Below, piece after piece: positions 17,331 through 27,302 of a stretch of DNA of 64,000 nucleotides (within the stretch, counting starts at the first letter, position 1; each line of letters opens with the position of its first letter). The stretch lies in NCBI RefSeq assembly GCF_040394755.1, contig NZ_JBEBRQ010000001.1; one strand, written 5' to 3'. The notes beneath the pieces are model-generated. The model had not been told where the DNA came from. It saw nothing but the letters and a program-made list of their open reading frames with translations, and did not search any database. This DNA comes from Castellaniella defragrans_A (GTDB taxonomy: Bacteria; Pseudomonadota; Gammaproteobacteria; Burkholderiales; Burkholderiaceae_B). The position numbers and the translations under genes were made by a program.

Positions 17331-18223
17331 GATTCGAACTGCTCGCGCTGGAGCAGCAGGATCTGGTCGCAGGTCGCCTCGGTTGCGATCCACACGGGCT
17401 CGAGCGCCGGGAAGGCCGCCTCGAAATGCGCCCGTTCGTGGCCGATCTCCAGAACCAGCAGGCCCTCCGGCGCGAGGAAGCGCGGCGCATCGCGCACGAT
17501 GCGCCGCACCAGATCCATGCCGTCGGCGCCGCCGGCCAGAGCCAGGGGCGGCTCATGCCGGTATTCGGGCGGCAGCGCCGCCATGGACTGCGCGTTCACG
17601 TACGGGGGATTGCAGAGGATGATGTCGTAGCCCGTGCCCGCGGGCACCTGATCGAAGCCATCGCTGTACAGCGCATGGACCCGGTCCTCCAGGCCGTGGA
17701 GCGCGATGTTGGAGCGCGCGACCTCCAGCGCGCCATGCGAAATATCCACCGCATCGACCTGCGCGGATTCAAAGGCCTGGGCGGCCAGGATCGCGAGGCA
17801 GCCCGAGCCGGTGCACAGATCCATCACCCGGCTGACCGCCTCGGGCTCGGCGACCCAGGGCGACAGCCCATCGGCCAATAGTTCCGCGATCGGCGAGCGC
17901 GGCACGATCACGCGCTCGTCCACCAGAAAACGCTGCCCCTGCAGCCAGGCTTCGCCCGTGAGATAGGCAGCAGGCTTGCGTGTGATGATCCGTTGCTGGA
18001 TCAGGTCGATGCAGCGCTGGCGCTCGCGCTCGAGCAGGCGGGCGTCGAGAAAAGGCTCCAGCGTGTCCAGTGGCAGGTGCAGGCCATGCAGCAGCAGGTA
18101 GGCGGCCTCGTCCCAGGCATTGTCGCTGCCGTGGCCGAAATGCAGGCCGGCGGCATGAAAACGGCTGATGGACCAGCGCAGCAGATCGCGCAGCGTGAGC
18201 AGTTCTGAATATGTAGAGGCCAT
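17327..18223 (-). CDS. prmB: Ribosomal protein L3 N5-glutamine methyltransferase
   Basis: Methylates a glutamine in ribosomal protein L3 (HemK/PrmC class). The 298-residue protein has an N-terminal helical domain and then the SAM-binding fold VMDLCTGSGCLAILAAQ. IILCNPPYVNAQSM contains the diagnostic NPPY motif that places the glutamine substrate. PrmB rather than PrmC is chosen because of RDLLRWSISRFHAAGLHFGHG and VDERVIVPRSPIAELL, both typical of PrmB. It sits 29 bp after dapE and overlaps the ABC-F gene by 4 bp. Confidence 0.9.
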   Translation of the reverse strand: MASTYSELLTLRDLLRWSISRFHAAGLHFGHGSDNAWDEAAYLLLHGLHLPLDTLEPFLDARLLERERQRCIDLIQQRIITRKPAAYLTGEAWLQGQRFLVDERVIVPRSPIAELLADGLSPWVAEPEAVSRVMDLCTGSGCLAILAAQAFESAQVDAVDISHGALEVARSNIALHGLEDRVHALYSDGFDQVPAGTGYDIILCNPPYVNAQSMAALPPEYRHEPPLALAGGADGMDLVRRIVRDAPRFLAPEGLLVLEIGHERAHFEAAFPALEPVWIATEATCDQILLLQREQFES

Positions 18224-18252
18224 GGATTGTCTCGGAGTCAGGCGCCGGAGGC

Positions 18253-19394
18253 TCAGGGCGCGTCCGGCAACAGGCGCTCGAGGGTGCGCCGGTAGATGTT
18301 CTTGAGGGGGGCGAGCGTGTCGAGGCGGATGTGCTCGCCCGCCTGATGGATGGTCGCATTGATCGGGCCGAACTCGACGACTTGCGGGCAGATCTGCGCG
18401 ATGAAGCGCCCATCCGAGGTGCCGCCGGTGGTCGAGAGCCCGGCCTGGATGCCGGTTTCGTCCAGGATCGCCGCCTGCAGCGCATCACACAGCGCGCCCC
18501 GGGGCGTGAGAAAGGGCAGGCCGCTGATGGTCCAGTCCAGACCGTATTCCAGGCCGTGGCGATCCAGGATCGCGGCGACGCGCGCCTGCAGATCCTGCGG
18601 CGTGCTGGCGGTGGAAAAGCGGAAATTGAACTCCAGCACCGCCTCGCCCGGGATCACATTGCCCGCGCCGGTGCCGGCGCGCATGTTGGAAACCTGGAAA
18701 GTGGTCGGCGGGAAATAGTCGTTGCCCTCGTCCCAGCGCGTGCCGGCCAGCTCGGTCAGGGCGGGCGCGACCGCGTGGATCGGATTGCGGGCGAGGTGGG
18801 GGTAGGCCACGTGGCCCTGGATGCCGCGCACCGTCAGACACCCGGACATCGAGCCGCGACGGCCGTTCTTGATCGTGTCGCCCAGCGCCTCGCCGCTGGT
18901 GGGCTCGCCCACGATGCAGTAGTCCAGGGCCTCGGCGCGCGCGCGCAGCCGCTGGCAGACATGCGTGGTGCCCTCTGTGGCGGGGCCTTCCTCGTCCGAG
19001 GTGATCAGCAGCGCGATCGAGCCCCGATGGCGGGGATGGGCGGCGATGAACTCCTCGGCGGCGACGATGAAGGCCGCGATCGAGGATTTCATGTCGGCCG
19101 CGCCTCGGCCCACCAGCAGGCCGGCGCGTTCGGTGGGTTGAAACGGCGGACTTTCCCAGTCATCGAGAGGGCCTGGGGGAACCACATCGGTATGCCCGGC
19201 AAAGACCAGGACGGGCCTTTCGGTGCCGCGCCGCGCCCACAGATTGGACACCGCGCCGCTGTCCATGGTTTCGCAGGCAAAGCCCAGAGCCCCGAGTCTT
19301 TGCGCGATCAGGGCCTGGCAGCCCGCGTCGTCGGGCGTCACCGAAGGCCGGGCGATCAGCGCCTCGCACAGGGCGCGCACGGGCGAGGCGGACA

Positions 19395-19395
<1 letters not shown>
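18253..19395 (-). CDS. dapE: Succinyl-diaminopimelate desuccinylase
   Basis: Zinc metallohydrolase of lysine and meso-diaminopimelate synthesis; it releases LL-diaminopimelate from its succinyl form. The 380-residue protein shows the M20 metal-site motifs VFAGHTDVVPPG, GRGAADMKSS, LITSDEEGPA and VGEPTSGEALGD, and the closing block CPQVVEFGPINATIHQAGEH. The ATG at 19395 shares one base with the dapD stop (TGATG), so the two consecutive pathway genes are coupled. The longer open frame upstream is dapD read in another frame. Confidence 0.95.
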
Positions 19396-20219
<824 letters not shown>

Positions 20220-20401
20220 AGTGGGTTCGTGGTGCGCACGCCGCATTGGCGCGGATGCGGGGGCTCGGAACCGCGCCCCCGCAAAGATTGCGGGGAAAGG
20301 GTGTATTGTAGCGGATGCCTGGGGGTGATCCGTGGCCCGGAAGTACCCTTTGTCATTGATGGGGTACGGCCGGGATCGGTGCTCATGGTGCCTGGATTTC
20401 G

Positions 20402-20486
20402 TGGTGCGAACGGAGAGACTCGAACTCTCATACCTTGCGGCGCCAGAACCTAAATCTGGTGCGTCTACCAATTCCGCCACGTTCGC
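20402..20486 (-). tRNA. tRNA-Leu (anticodon UAG)
   Basis: On the minus strand the acceptor stem GCGAACG (20486-20480) pairs with CGTTCGC, followed by A and an encoded CCA ending at 20402. The D-arm has TTGGTAGACGC. The anticodon stem-loop CCAGA-TTTAGGT-TCTGG gives UAG. There is a long variable arm, and the T-arm is GAGAG-TTCGAGT-CTCTC. The total of 85 nt with CCA is typical for bacterial leucine tRNAs with this anticodon. Confidence 0.97.
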
Positions 20487-20500
20487 ACGGCAAGCCGAAC

Positions 20501-20506
20501 ATTATA
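20501..20506 (-). promoter_or_regulatory. Perfect -10 box for the tRNA-Leu gene
   Basis: On the minus strand this hexamer reads TATAAT, 14 bases ahead of the mature tRNA 5' end, so a very short leader is expected. No clear TTGACA is seen at 16-18 bp upstream. The 20487-20605 gap also serves as the upstream region of tig, where a TAAAAT at 20558-20563 may be its -10. Confidence 0.6.
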
Positions 20507-20605
20507 ACGGGATTTGCCCCGTCTCCCGGCGTATCCGCGAGCAATCCCCGTTTCCGCTAAAATACATCGTTTACCGTCCCATTTCCTTATCTCAGTAGGT
20601 TCCGA

Positions 20606-21916
20606 ATGCAGCCTGTGGTTGAAAAATTGTCCGGCCTCGAGCGCCGAGTCGATCTGAGCGTGTCCGTCGCCGACGTCGAAAAAGAGGTCCAGGCGCAACT
20701 CAAGCGCGTCGCCCGCACCGCCAAGATCCAGGGCTTCCGCCCCGGCAAGGCGCCCCTGTCGGTCATCGAGCGCAGCCACGGTCCCAGCGTGCGCTACGAT
20801 GTGATCAATTCCGAGATCGGCAAGTCTCTGGACAAGGTCATCAGCGAGGCCAAGCTGCGCGTGGCCGGTACGCCCAGTCTCGAGCCCAAGACCGAAGGGG
20901 TAGAGGATGGCGTGATGGCGTTCTCGGCGATCTTCGAGGTCTATCCCGACGTCGAATTGCCCGATCTGGCCTCGCTCAAGATCACCCGCAGCGAGGTCGA
21001 AGTGGGTGACGCCGAGGTGCAAAAAACCATCGACATCCTGCGCAAGCAGCGCACGATCTTCAAGCCCGCGGACGGTCGCGCCGCCCAGAACGGCGATCGC
21101 GTGACCCTGGATTTCGTGGGAACCATCGACGGCGTGGCCTTCGAAGGCGGCACCGCCACCCAATTTCCCTTCGTGCTGGGTCAGGGCCACATGCTGCCCG
21201 AGTTCGAGCAGGCCGTGACCGGCATGCAGGCCGGCGAGGAAAAGACTTTCCCCCTGACATTCCCGGCCGATTACGGCAGTGCGACGGTTGCCGGCAAGAC
21301 CGCCGAATTCCGGATCACGGTGACTGAGGTTGCCGAGCCTGAGCTGCCCGAGCTCGATGCCGATTTTGCCAAGGCTCTCGGCCAGGCCGAAGGCGACGTC
21401 CAGGCCCTGATCGCCGATGTGCGCGGCAACATCGAACGCGAGGCCAAGGCCCGCGCCAAAAATCGGACCAAGGCCAGCGTCATGGACGCCCTGGCCGCCG
21501 CCTGCCAGTTCGACCTGCCCAAGGCCCTGGTCGAGAACGAAATCGTCAACCGCACCGCCGCCGCGCGCGAGGAACTCAAAAACCGCGGCCTGCCCAACGC
21601 GGACACGATCCCCATTCCTAAGGATACGTTCAAGGCCGAGTCCGAGCGTCGCGTCCGTCTGGGCCTGCTGGTTGCCGAATTGATCAAGACCGCCGCCCTG
21701 CAGGCCAAGCCCGAGCAAGTGCGCGCGCGCATCGAGGAAATGGCCCAGAGCTACGAACAGCCGGCGCAGGTCGTCGCCTACTACCTGGCCGACCGCCAGC
21801 GCCGTGCCGAGATCGAGTCCCTGGTGCTCGAGGACAATGTCGTCGACCACGTCCTCGCCAGCGCCCAGGTAACCTCCGAGCAAGTCGATTTCGATACCTT
21901 GATGGGGACCCGTTGA
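20606..21916 (+). CDS. tig: Trigger factor, ribosome-associated chaperone
   Basis: Binds nascent chains at the ribosome exit and has peptidyl-prolyl isomerase activity. The 436-residue protein contains the ribosome-binding loop GFRPGKAPLSVIER near residue 45. The FKBP domain spans about residues 150-240 (DRVTLDFVGTIDGVAFEGG, FVLGQGHMLPEFEQAVTGM). A long helical C-terminal domain follows. It heads the tig-clpP-clpX cluster, a standard bacterial order, with a 1-bp gap to clpP. Confidence 0.97.
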   Translation: MQPVVEKLSGLERRVDLSVSVADVEKEVQAQLKRVARTAKIQGFRPGKAPLSVIERSHGPSVRYDVINSEIGKSLDKVISEAKLRVAGTPSLEPKTEGVEDGVMAFSAIFEVYPDVELPDLASLKITRSEVEVGDAEVQKTIDILRKQRTIFKPADGRAAQNGDRVTLDFVGTIDGVAFEGGTATQFPFVLGQGHMLPEFEQAVTGMQAGEEKTFPLTFPADYGSATVAGKTAEFRITVTEVAEPELPELDADFAKALGQAEGDVQALIADVRGNIEREAKARAKNRTKASVMDALAAACQFDLPKALVENEIVNRTAAAREELKNRGLPNADTIPIPKDTFKAESERRVRLGLLVAELIKTAALQAKPEQVRARIEEMAQSYEQPAQVVAYYLADRQRRAEIESLVLEDNVVDHVLASAQVTSEQVDFDTLMGTR

Positions 21917-21917
21917 T

Positions 21918-22583
21918 ATGTCCAGGTTTACCGATTTCTATGCGGCCATGCATGGCGGGGATTCGGTAGTCCCGACCGGGCTGGGTTACGTTCCCATCGT
22001 CATCGAGCAGTCCGGCCGGGGCGAGCGCTCCTACGATATCTACTCGCGCCTGCTGCGCGAGCGGGTGGTCTTTTTCGTGGGGCCGGTCAACGACCAGTCG
22101 GCCAATCTGGTCGTGGCGCAATTGCTGTTCCTGGAATCGGAAAATCCTGACAAGGACATCTCGCTGTACATCAATTCGCCGGGCGGGTCGGTGTATGCGG
22201 GCATGGCGATCTTTGACACCATGCAGTTCGTCAAGCCCGATGTGTCGACCCTCTGCACGGGGCTCGCCGCCAGCATGGGTGCATTCCTGCTGGCCGCTGG
22301 CGCCAAGGGCAAGCGCTATGCCTTGCCCAATTCGCGTATCATGATTCACCAGCCTTCGGGCGGCGCCCAGGGGCAGGCCTCCGACATCCAGATCCAGGCT
22401 AAGGAAATCCTCAGCCTGCGCGAGCGCCTGAACCGCATCCTGGCCGAACGCACGGGGCAGGATATCGAGCGCATCGGTGTGGACACCGAGCGCGATAATT
22501 TCATGTCGGCCGACGATGCGCGGGAATACGGTTTGATCGACAAGGTCCTGGTTTCACGCGCCGACGAGGCGAGTCGAGTATAG
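21918..22583 (+). CDS. clpP: ATP-dependent Clp protease proteolytic subunit
   Basis: Serine protease that forms the double-heptamer chamber served by ClpX. The 221-residue protein shows the catalytic Ser in CTGLAASMGAFLLAAG, the His in RIMIHQPSGGAQGQ and the Asp in TERDNFMSADDAREYGLID. IVIEQSGRGERSYDIYSRLL marks the mature N-terminus after a short propeptide. It is packed between tig (1 bp) and clpX (4 bp), consistent with one transcript. Confidence 0.97.
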   Translation: MSRFTDFYAAMHGGDSVVPTGLGYVPIVIEQSGRGERSYDIYSRLLRERVVFFVGPVNDQSANLVVAQLLFLESENPDKDISLYINSPGGSVYAGMAIFDTMQFVKPDVSTLCTGLAASMGAFLLAAGAKGKRYALPNSRIMIHQPSGGAQGQASDIQIQAKEILSLRERLNRILAERTGQDIERIGVDTERDNFMSADDAREYGLIDKVLVSRADEASRV

Positions 22584-22587
22584 ATCT

Positions 22588-23880
22588 ATGACAGAAAAGA
22601 AAGGTTCCGGCGACGAAAAGACGCTGCATTGCTCCTTTTGCAACAAGAGCCAGCACGAAGTCCGCAAGCTCATCGCCGGCCCCTCGGTGTTCATCTGCGA
22701 TGAATGCATCGATCTGTGCAACGAGATCATCCGCGAGGAAACCCAGGAGGCCGCGCGCGAGGCGGTGCGCAACGAATTGCCCGCCCCGCACGAGATCAAG
22801 GCGTTTCTCGACAGCTATGTCATCGGCCAGGAAACGCCCAAGCGCAACCTGGCGGTCGCGGTCTACAACCACTACAAGCGTATTCGCTACGCTGACGCCA
22901 AGGGGGGCGATGTCGAGCTCTCCAAGAGCAACATCCTGCTGATCGGACCGACCGGTTCGGGCAAGACCCTGCTCGCGCAGACCCTGGCGCGCCTGCTGAA
23001 CGTCCCCTTCGTCATGGCCGACGCGACGACGCTGACCGAGGCGGGGTATGTGGGCGAGGATGTGGAAAACATCATCCAGAAGCTCCTTCAGAACTGCAAC
23101 TACGAGATCGACAAAGCCCAGCGCGCGATCATCTATATCGACGAAATCGACAAGATCGCGCGCAAGTCCGACAATCCGTCCATTACCCGCGATGTCTCGG
23201 GCGAGGGCGTGCAGCAGGCTTTGCTCAAACTCATCGAGGGCACGATCGCCTCGGTGCCCCCGCAGGGCGGGCGCAAGCATCCCAACCAGGACTTCGTCCA
23301 GGTCGACACGACCAATATCCTGTTCATCGTGGGCGGCGCCTTCGACGGCCTGGAAAAAATCATCCGCGACCGCAGCGAGCGCTCCGGGATCGGTTTCTCC
23401 GCCTCGGTGCGCGCCAAGACCGAACGTGGCGTGGGCGAGCTCTTTGCCGAGGTCGAGCCCGAGGATTTGATCAAATTCGGATTGATCCCGGAGCTGGTCG
23501 GCCGTCTGCCGGTCATCGCCACGCTCGAGGAGCTGCAAGAGGACACTCTGGTGCGTATCCTGACCGAGCCGCGCAATGCGGTGGTCAAGCAATTCCAGAA
23601 GCTTTTCGAGATGGAGGACGTCCAGCTCGAGGTCACGCCCGAAGCGCTGATCGCGATCGCCCGTCGCGCCATCAAGCGCCGCACTGGCGCGCGCGGCTTG
23701 CGCTCCATCATCGAGCAGGCCCTGCTCGGCACCATGTACGACCTGCCGTCGCGCCGCGATGTCAATCGCGTGATCCTCGATGAGGATGCGGTCGAGGGCG
23801 ACAAGCCGCCCACGCTCGTCACCGGACCGCGCGCGAGCCACGGCGCGGACGACAAGCCCCTGCGCACTGCGGCCGCGTGA
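22588..23880 (+). CDS. clpX: ATP-dependent Clp protease ATP-binding subunit ClpX
   Basis: AAA+ unfoldase that recognises tagged substrates and feeds ClpP. The 430-residue protein begins with the C4 zinc domain (CSFCNKSQHEVRKL ... FICDECIDLC). Walker A is GPTGSGKTLLAQTLA, the pore loop region is GYVGEDVENII, Walker B is IIYIDEIDKIAR, and the sensor/arginine-finger region is LIPELVGRLPVIATL. RRTGARGLRSIIEQ is the conserved C-terminal block. It directly precedes the lon promoter region. Confidence 0.97.
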   Translation: MTEKKGSGDEKTLHCSFCNKSQHEVRKLIAGPSVFICDECIDLCNEIIREETQEAAREAVRNELPAPHEIKAFLDSYVIGQETPKRNLAVAVYNHYKRIRYADAKGGDVELSKSNILLIGPTGSGKTLLAQTLARLLNVPFVMADATTLTEAGYVGEDVENIIQKLLQNCNYEIDKAQRAIIYIDEIDKIARKSDNPSITRDVSGEGVQQALLKLIEGTIASVPPQGGRKHPNQDFVQVDTTNILFIVGGAFDGLEKIIRDRSERSGIGFSASVRAKTERGVGELFAEVEPEDLIKFGLIPELVGRLPVIATLEELQEDTLVRILTEPRNAVVKQFQKLFEMEDVQLEVTPEALIAIARRAIKRRTGARGLRSIIEQALLGTMYDLPSRRDVNRVILDEDAVEGDKPPTLVTGPRASHGADDKPLRTAAA

Positions 23881-23913
23881 GTCCACCGATCTGGAAAATC
23901 CCCTTATACTGAA

Positions 23914-23945
23914 CTGGCGGCGAGGCCTTGAAACCCCGCCGCCAG
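23914..23945 (+). other. 9-bp inverted repeat between clpX and lon
   Basis: CTGGCGGCG at 23914-23922 is the exact reverse complement of CGCCGCCAG at 23937-23945, with a 14-nt loop. No run of T follows, so it is a poor intrinsic terminator for clpX. The -35 element of the sigma-32-like lon promoter lies in its loop, so it could also be an operator or an RNA structure in readthrough transcripts. Confidence 0.6.
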
Positions 23946-23954
23946 TCGCCATAT
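23927..23954 (+). promoter_or_regulatory. Sigma-32-like heat-shock promoter of lon
   Basis: CTTGAAA at 23927-23933 matches the heat-shock -35 consensus. CGCCATAT at 23947-23954 resembles the -10 consensus CCCCATNT, with a spacer of 13 bp (15 bp counted to the CCATAT). The start codon of lon is about 80 bp downstream. lon is a classical RpoH target in proteobacteria, which supports the reading, but no transcription start is known here. Confidence 0.65.
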
Positions 23955-24034
23955 AACTCGCAGGCAATGCACGCAAAAGAGGAACTCCGCGTTTCCTTTT
24001 GCATCCGGAAGTCATCAGTTTTAAGGAAGCAACC

Positions 24035-26494
24035 ATGTCTGCAACCCAGATCCTTGCTCAGGAGCCCGTCGAGCTCCCGCTGCTGCCCCTGCGGGACGTC
24101 GTGGTGTTCCCACACATGGTCATCCCGCTTTTCGTGGGGCGGCCCCGTTCGATCAAGGCGCTCGAGATCGCCATGGAGGGGGGCAACAGCATCATGCTGG
24201 TGGCCCAGAAATCCGCGGTCAAGGACGAGCCATCGCCCGAGGATCTCTACGAGATCGGCTGCGCCGCCAGCATCCTGCAGATGCTCAAACTGCCCGACGG
24301 GACGGTCAAGGTCCTGGTCGAGGGTTTGCAGCGCGCGCGCGTTCTCGAGGTGTCGGACGCCGAAACCCATTTCACGGCGCGCGTGACCGGCGTCGATGAG
24401 GATCTTTCGCAGAACGCCGAGGCTGAGGCCCTGCGCCGGGCGGTGATCGCGCAGTTCGAGCAGTACGTCAAGCTCAACAAGAAAATCCCTCAGGAAATCC
24501 TGACCTCGCTCTCCGGCATCGAGGAGGCCGGGCGTCTGGCCGACACCATCGCCGCGCATCTGCCTCTCAAGATCGAGCAAAAGCAGGTCATGCTCGAAAC
24601 CACCGGCACCGCCGCGCGTCTCGAGGCCCTGCTTGCCCAGCTGGAGGCCGAGATCGACATTCTCCAGGTCGAAAAGCGCATTCGCGGCCGCGTGAAAAAG
24701 CAGATGGAAAAGAGTCAGCGCGACTACTACCTCAACGAGCAGGTCAAGGCCATCCAAAAGGAACTCGGCGAGGGCGAGGAGGGCGCCGACATCGAGGAAA
24801 TCGAGCGCAAGATCGCCGATGCCCATCTGCCCAAAGAGGCGCAGAAAAAGGCCGGCGCCGAGCTCAAGAAACTCAAGCTCATGTCGCCCATGTCCGCTGA
24901 GGCGACCGTGGTGCGCAACTACATCGATACACTGGTGGGTCTGCCGTGGCGCAAAAAGAGCCGCGTCAGCAACTCCATCAAGAACGCCGAGGAGGTCCTC
25001 GACGCGGATCACTACGGCCTGGAAAAGGTCAAGGAGCGCATCCTCGAATACCTCGCCGTGCAACAGCGTGTCGACAAACTCAAGGCGCCGATCCTGTGCC
25101 TGGTCGGGCCTCCGGGCGTGGGCAAGACCTCGCTGGGCCAGTCCATCGCGCGCGCGACCAATCGTAAATTCGTGCGCATGGCTCTGGGGGGCGTGCGCGA
25201 CGAGGCCGAGATCCGGGGCCATCGCCGCACGTACATCGGCTCGATGCCCGGCAAGATCCTGCAGAACATGGCCAAGGTCGGCGTGCGCAATCCGCTGTTC
25301 CTGCTCGACGAGATCGACAAGATGGGCGCGGATTTCCGCGGCGATCCGTCCTCGGCCCTGCTCGAGGTGCTCGACCCAGAGCAAAACCATACCTTCCAGG
25401 ATCACTACATCGAGGTCGATTTCGACCTGTCGGATGTGATGTTCGTGGCGACCAGCAACACGCTCAACATTCCGCCTGCGCTGCTCGACCGCATGGAGGT
25501 CATCCGGCTATCGGGTTACACCGAGGACGAAAAGACCCACATCGCCTTCGACCACCTGCTGCCCAAGCTCATGAAGAACAACGGCGTGCAAAAGGGCGAG
25601 TTGACCGTCACCGAGGACGCGGTGCGCGATATCGTGCGCTATTACACGCGCGAGGCGGGCGTGCGCGCCCTCGAACGCGAGATCTCCAAGGTCTGCCGCA
25701 AAGTCGTCAAGCAATTGCTCTCGGCCAATCCAGTGACGCGCGGCCGCAAGCCGGGCGCGATTACCCAGCGCGTCACGGTCGATGCTGGCAATCTGGGCGA
25801 TTACCTGGGCGTGCGCCGCTATACCTTCGGTATCGCCGAGAAAGCCGATCGCGTGGGACTGGCGACCGGCCTGGCCTGGACCGAGGTGGGCGGCGAATTG
25901 CTGACCATCGAGGCGGCGGATATGCCCGGCAAGGGCGCAGTGCTGCGCACCGGCTCACTGGGCGATGTGATGAAGGAATCCGTCGAGGCGGCGCGCACTG
26001 TGGTGCGCGCGCGCGCCCAGAAATGGGGCATCGCCAACCAGGCCTTCGAAAAGCGCGACCTGCACGTGCACTTCCCCGAGGGCGCGACGCCGAAGGACGG
26101 GCCTTCGGCGGGCATCGCCATCACCACGGCCATGGTATCGGCGTTCACGGGGATTCCGGTGCGCTCGGACGTCGCCATGACGGGCGAGATCACGCTGCGC
26201 GGCGAGGTCCTGGGAATCGGCGGCCTCAAGGAAAAACTGCTGGCAGCCCATCGCGGCGGGATCAAGACCGTCATGATCCCCGAGGAAAACGTCAAGGATC
26301 TGGTCGAGGTTCCCGACAACGTCAAGAACCACCTGGACATCATTCCGGTGCGCTGGATCGACCGGGTTCTCGAGGTGGCCTTGCAGCGCATGCCCACGCC
26401 CCTGTCCGACGAGGAGGTGGCGCGCCTCGCCGCCGAGGCGGTGGCAACCGCGCGTCCGACCGAGGCCGGCAACGGCGATATGATCAAGCACTGA
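24035..26494 (+). CDS. lon: ATP-dependent protease La (Lon)
   Basis: Homohexameric AAA+ protease that degrades damaged and regulatory proteins. The 819-residue protein has the LonN substrate-binding domain (LPLLPLRDVVVFPHMVIPLF), a coiled region and the ATPase domain (LVGPPGVGKTSLGQSIA; FLLDEIDKMG). The protease domain has the catalytic Ser in TPKDGPSAGIA and the Lys in GGLKEKLLAAHRGG. The ATG at 24035 is selected because AAGGAAG at 24023-24029 is correctly placed; the open frame starts 36 bp earlier without support. It is followed by a strong terminator. Confidence 0.97.
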   Translation: MSATQILAQEPVELPLLPLRDVVVFPHMVIPLFVGRPRSIKALEIAMEGGNSIMLVAQKSAVKDEPSPEDLYEIGCAASILQMLKLPDGTVKVLVEGLQRARVLEVSDAETHFTARVTGVDEDLSQNAEAEALRRAVIAQFEQYVKLNKKIPQEILTSLSGIEEAGRLADTIAAHLPLKIEQKQVMLETTGTAARLEALLAQLEAEIDILQVEKRIRGRVKKQMEKSQRDYYLNEQVKAIQKELGEGEEGADIEEIERKIADAHLPKEAQKKAGAELKKLKLMSPMSAEATVVRNYIDTLVGLPWRKKSRVSNSIKNAEEVLDADHYGLEKVKERILEYLAVQQRVDKLKAPILCLVGPPGVGKTSLGQSIARATNRKFVRMALGGVRDEAEIRGHRRTYIGSMPGKILQNMAKVGVRNPLFLLDEIDKMGADFRGDPSSALLEVLDPEQNHTFQDHYIEVDFDLSDVMFVATSNTLNIPPALLDRMEVIRLSGYTEDEKTHIAFDHLLPKLMKNNGVQKGELTVTEDAVRDIVRYYTREAGVRALEREISKVCRKVVKQLLSANPVTRGRKPGAITQRVTVDAGNLGDYLGVRRYTFGIAEKADRVGLATGLAWTEVGGELLTIEAADMPGKGAVLRTGSLGDVMKESVEAARTVVRARAQKWGIANQAFEKRDLHVHFPEGATPKDGPSAGIAITTAMVSAFTGIPVRSDVAMTGEITLRGEVLGIGGLKEKLLAAHRGGIKTVMIPEENVKDLVEVPDNVKNHLDIIPVRWIDRVLEVALQRMPTPLSDEEVARLAAEAVATARPTEAGNGDMIKH

Positions 26495-26515
26495 GGGCCG
26501 GGCAACGGTGAAAGA

Positions 26516-26544
26516 AACGGGACGGGAAACCGTCCTGTTTTTTT
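26516..26544. terminator. Intrinsic terminator between lon and lexA, probably bidirectional
   Basis: A 10-bp stem (26516-26525 with 26530-26539, one G-T wobble) closes a GAAA tetraloop and runs into seven T residues at 26538-26544. It follows the lon stop by 22 bp. Read on the minus strand it also has a T-rich tail, so it can serve the converging lexA gene. Confidence 0.88.
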
Positions 26545-26554
26545 GTTGGCGCCG

Positions 26555-27250
26555 TCAGTGCAGGGCGTCGGTGCGGATCAGGCCCACCGCGATGCCCTCG
26601 AGGGCGAAGTCGTCGCCGGGGCCGACGAGGATGGGCTGGAAGTCGGGGTTTTCGGGCAGCAGGCGCAGGCGGCCGCCCTGGCGGTCGAGGCGCTTGACCG
26701 TGACGTCGTCGCCCAGGCGCGCGACGACGATCTGCCCGCTGCGGGCCTCGGGGCTGCGCCGGACCGCCAGCAGGTCGCCGTCGAGGATGCCGGCATCGCG
26801 CATACTGGCGCCGCGCACGCGCAGCAGATAGTCCGGTGTTTGCGCAAACATGCCTGTGCCCACCGGAATCTCGCGCTCGACGTGCTCGGCGGCGAGGATG
26901 GGATGGCCGGCCGCCACGCGCCCGACGATGGGCAGCAGCAGGTGATCGGCCGCCTGGACGAGGCGGGGGCCGGCTGCGGGCGGAACCCTGGCAATGGTCT
27001 GATCCGGCGAAGGGGCCGGGTCCTGGTTGCCCTCGATGAGCTGGATGCCGCGCGAGGTGCCGGCCGACAGGCGGATCACGCCTTTGCGCGCCAGGGCGCG
27101 CAAATGATCCTCGGCGGCATTGGCCGAGCGAAAGCCCAGGGCGTCGGCGATTTCCGCGCGGGTCGGCGGGCGGCCATTCGCAGCGATGGCCTGGCGGATC
27201 AGGCCGAGGATCTGGGATTGCCGTGCGGTGAGCTTGAGGGCCATGGCCAT
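26555..27250 (-). CDS. lexA: LexA repressor, SOS regulator
   Basis: Represses DNA-damage genes and cleaves itself when stimulated by RecA filaments. The 231-residue protein has the winged-helix DNA-binding domain (LTARQSQILGLIRQAI, TRAEIADALGFRSANAAEDH), the cleavage site in VGRVAAGHPILA (Ala-Gly), the catalytic Ser in RVRGASMRDAGI and the Lys in DDVTVKRL. Two in-frame ATGs (27250, 27244) compete. The SOS box ends only 3 bp from the first and there is no Shine-Dalgarno, so MALKLTARQ from 27244 or a leaderless message is plausible. It converges on lon. Confidence 0.95.
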   Translation of the reverse strand: MAMALKLTARQSQILGLIRQAIAANGRPPTRAEIADALGFRSANAAEDHLRALARKGVIRLSAGTSRGIQLIEGNQDPAPSPDQTIARVPPAAGPRLVQAADHLLLPIVGRVAAGHPILAAEHVEREIPVGTGMFAQTPDYLLRVRGASMRDAGILDGDLLAVRRSPEARSGQIVVARLGDDVTVKRLDRQGGRLRLLPENPDFQPILVGPGDDFALEGIAVGLIRTDALH

Positions 27251-27253
27251 GGG

Positions 27254-27269
27254 CTGTATATAAACACAG
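27254..27269 (-). promoter_or_regulatory. LexA (SOS) box of lexA
   Basis: CTGTATATAAACACAG fits the CTGT-N8-ACAG consensus exactly on the plus strand and lies immediately upstream of lexA, consistent with autoregulation. The internal TATATA may be the -10 box itself, so LexA binding would directly block RNA polymerase. Confidence 0.88.
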
Positions 27270-27302
27270 TCGCAATTGTGGCCGATGGCGCAGCAAAAGG
27301 CA

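Noticed and set aside
20402..20486. tRNA-Leu as an attachment site for an integrated element
   Set aside because: No integrase gene or repeat of the tRNA 3' end was found nearby; the flanks are housekeeping genes.
20465..21883. A 472-codon minus-strand frame opposite tig
   Set aside because: Composition is typical of shadow frames, and it would cross the tRNA-Leu gene.
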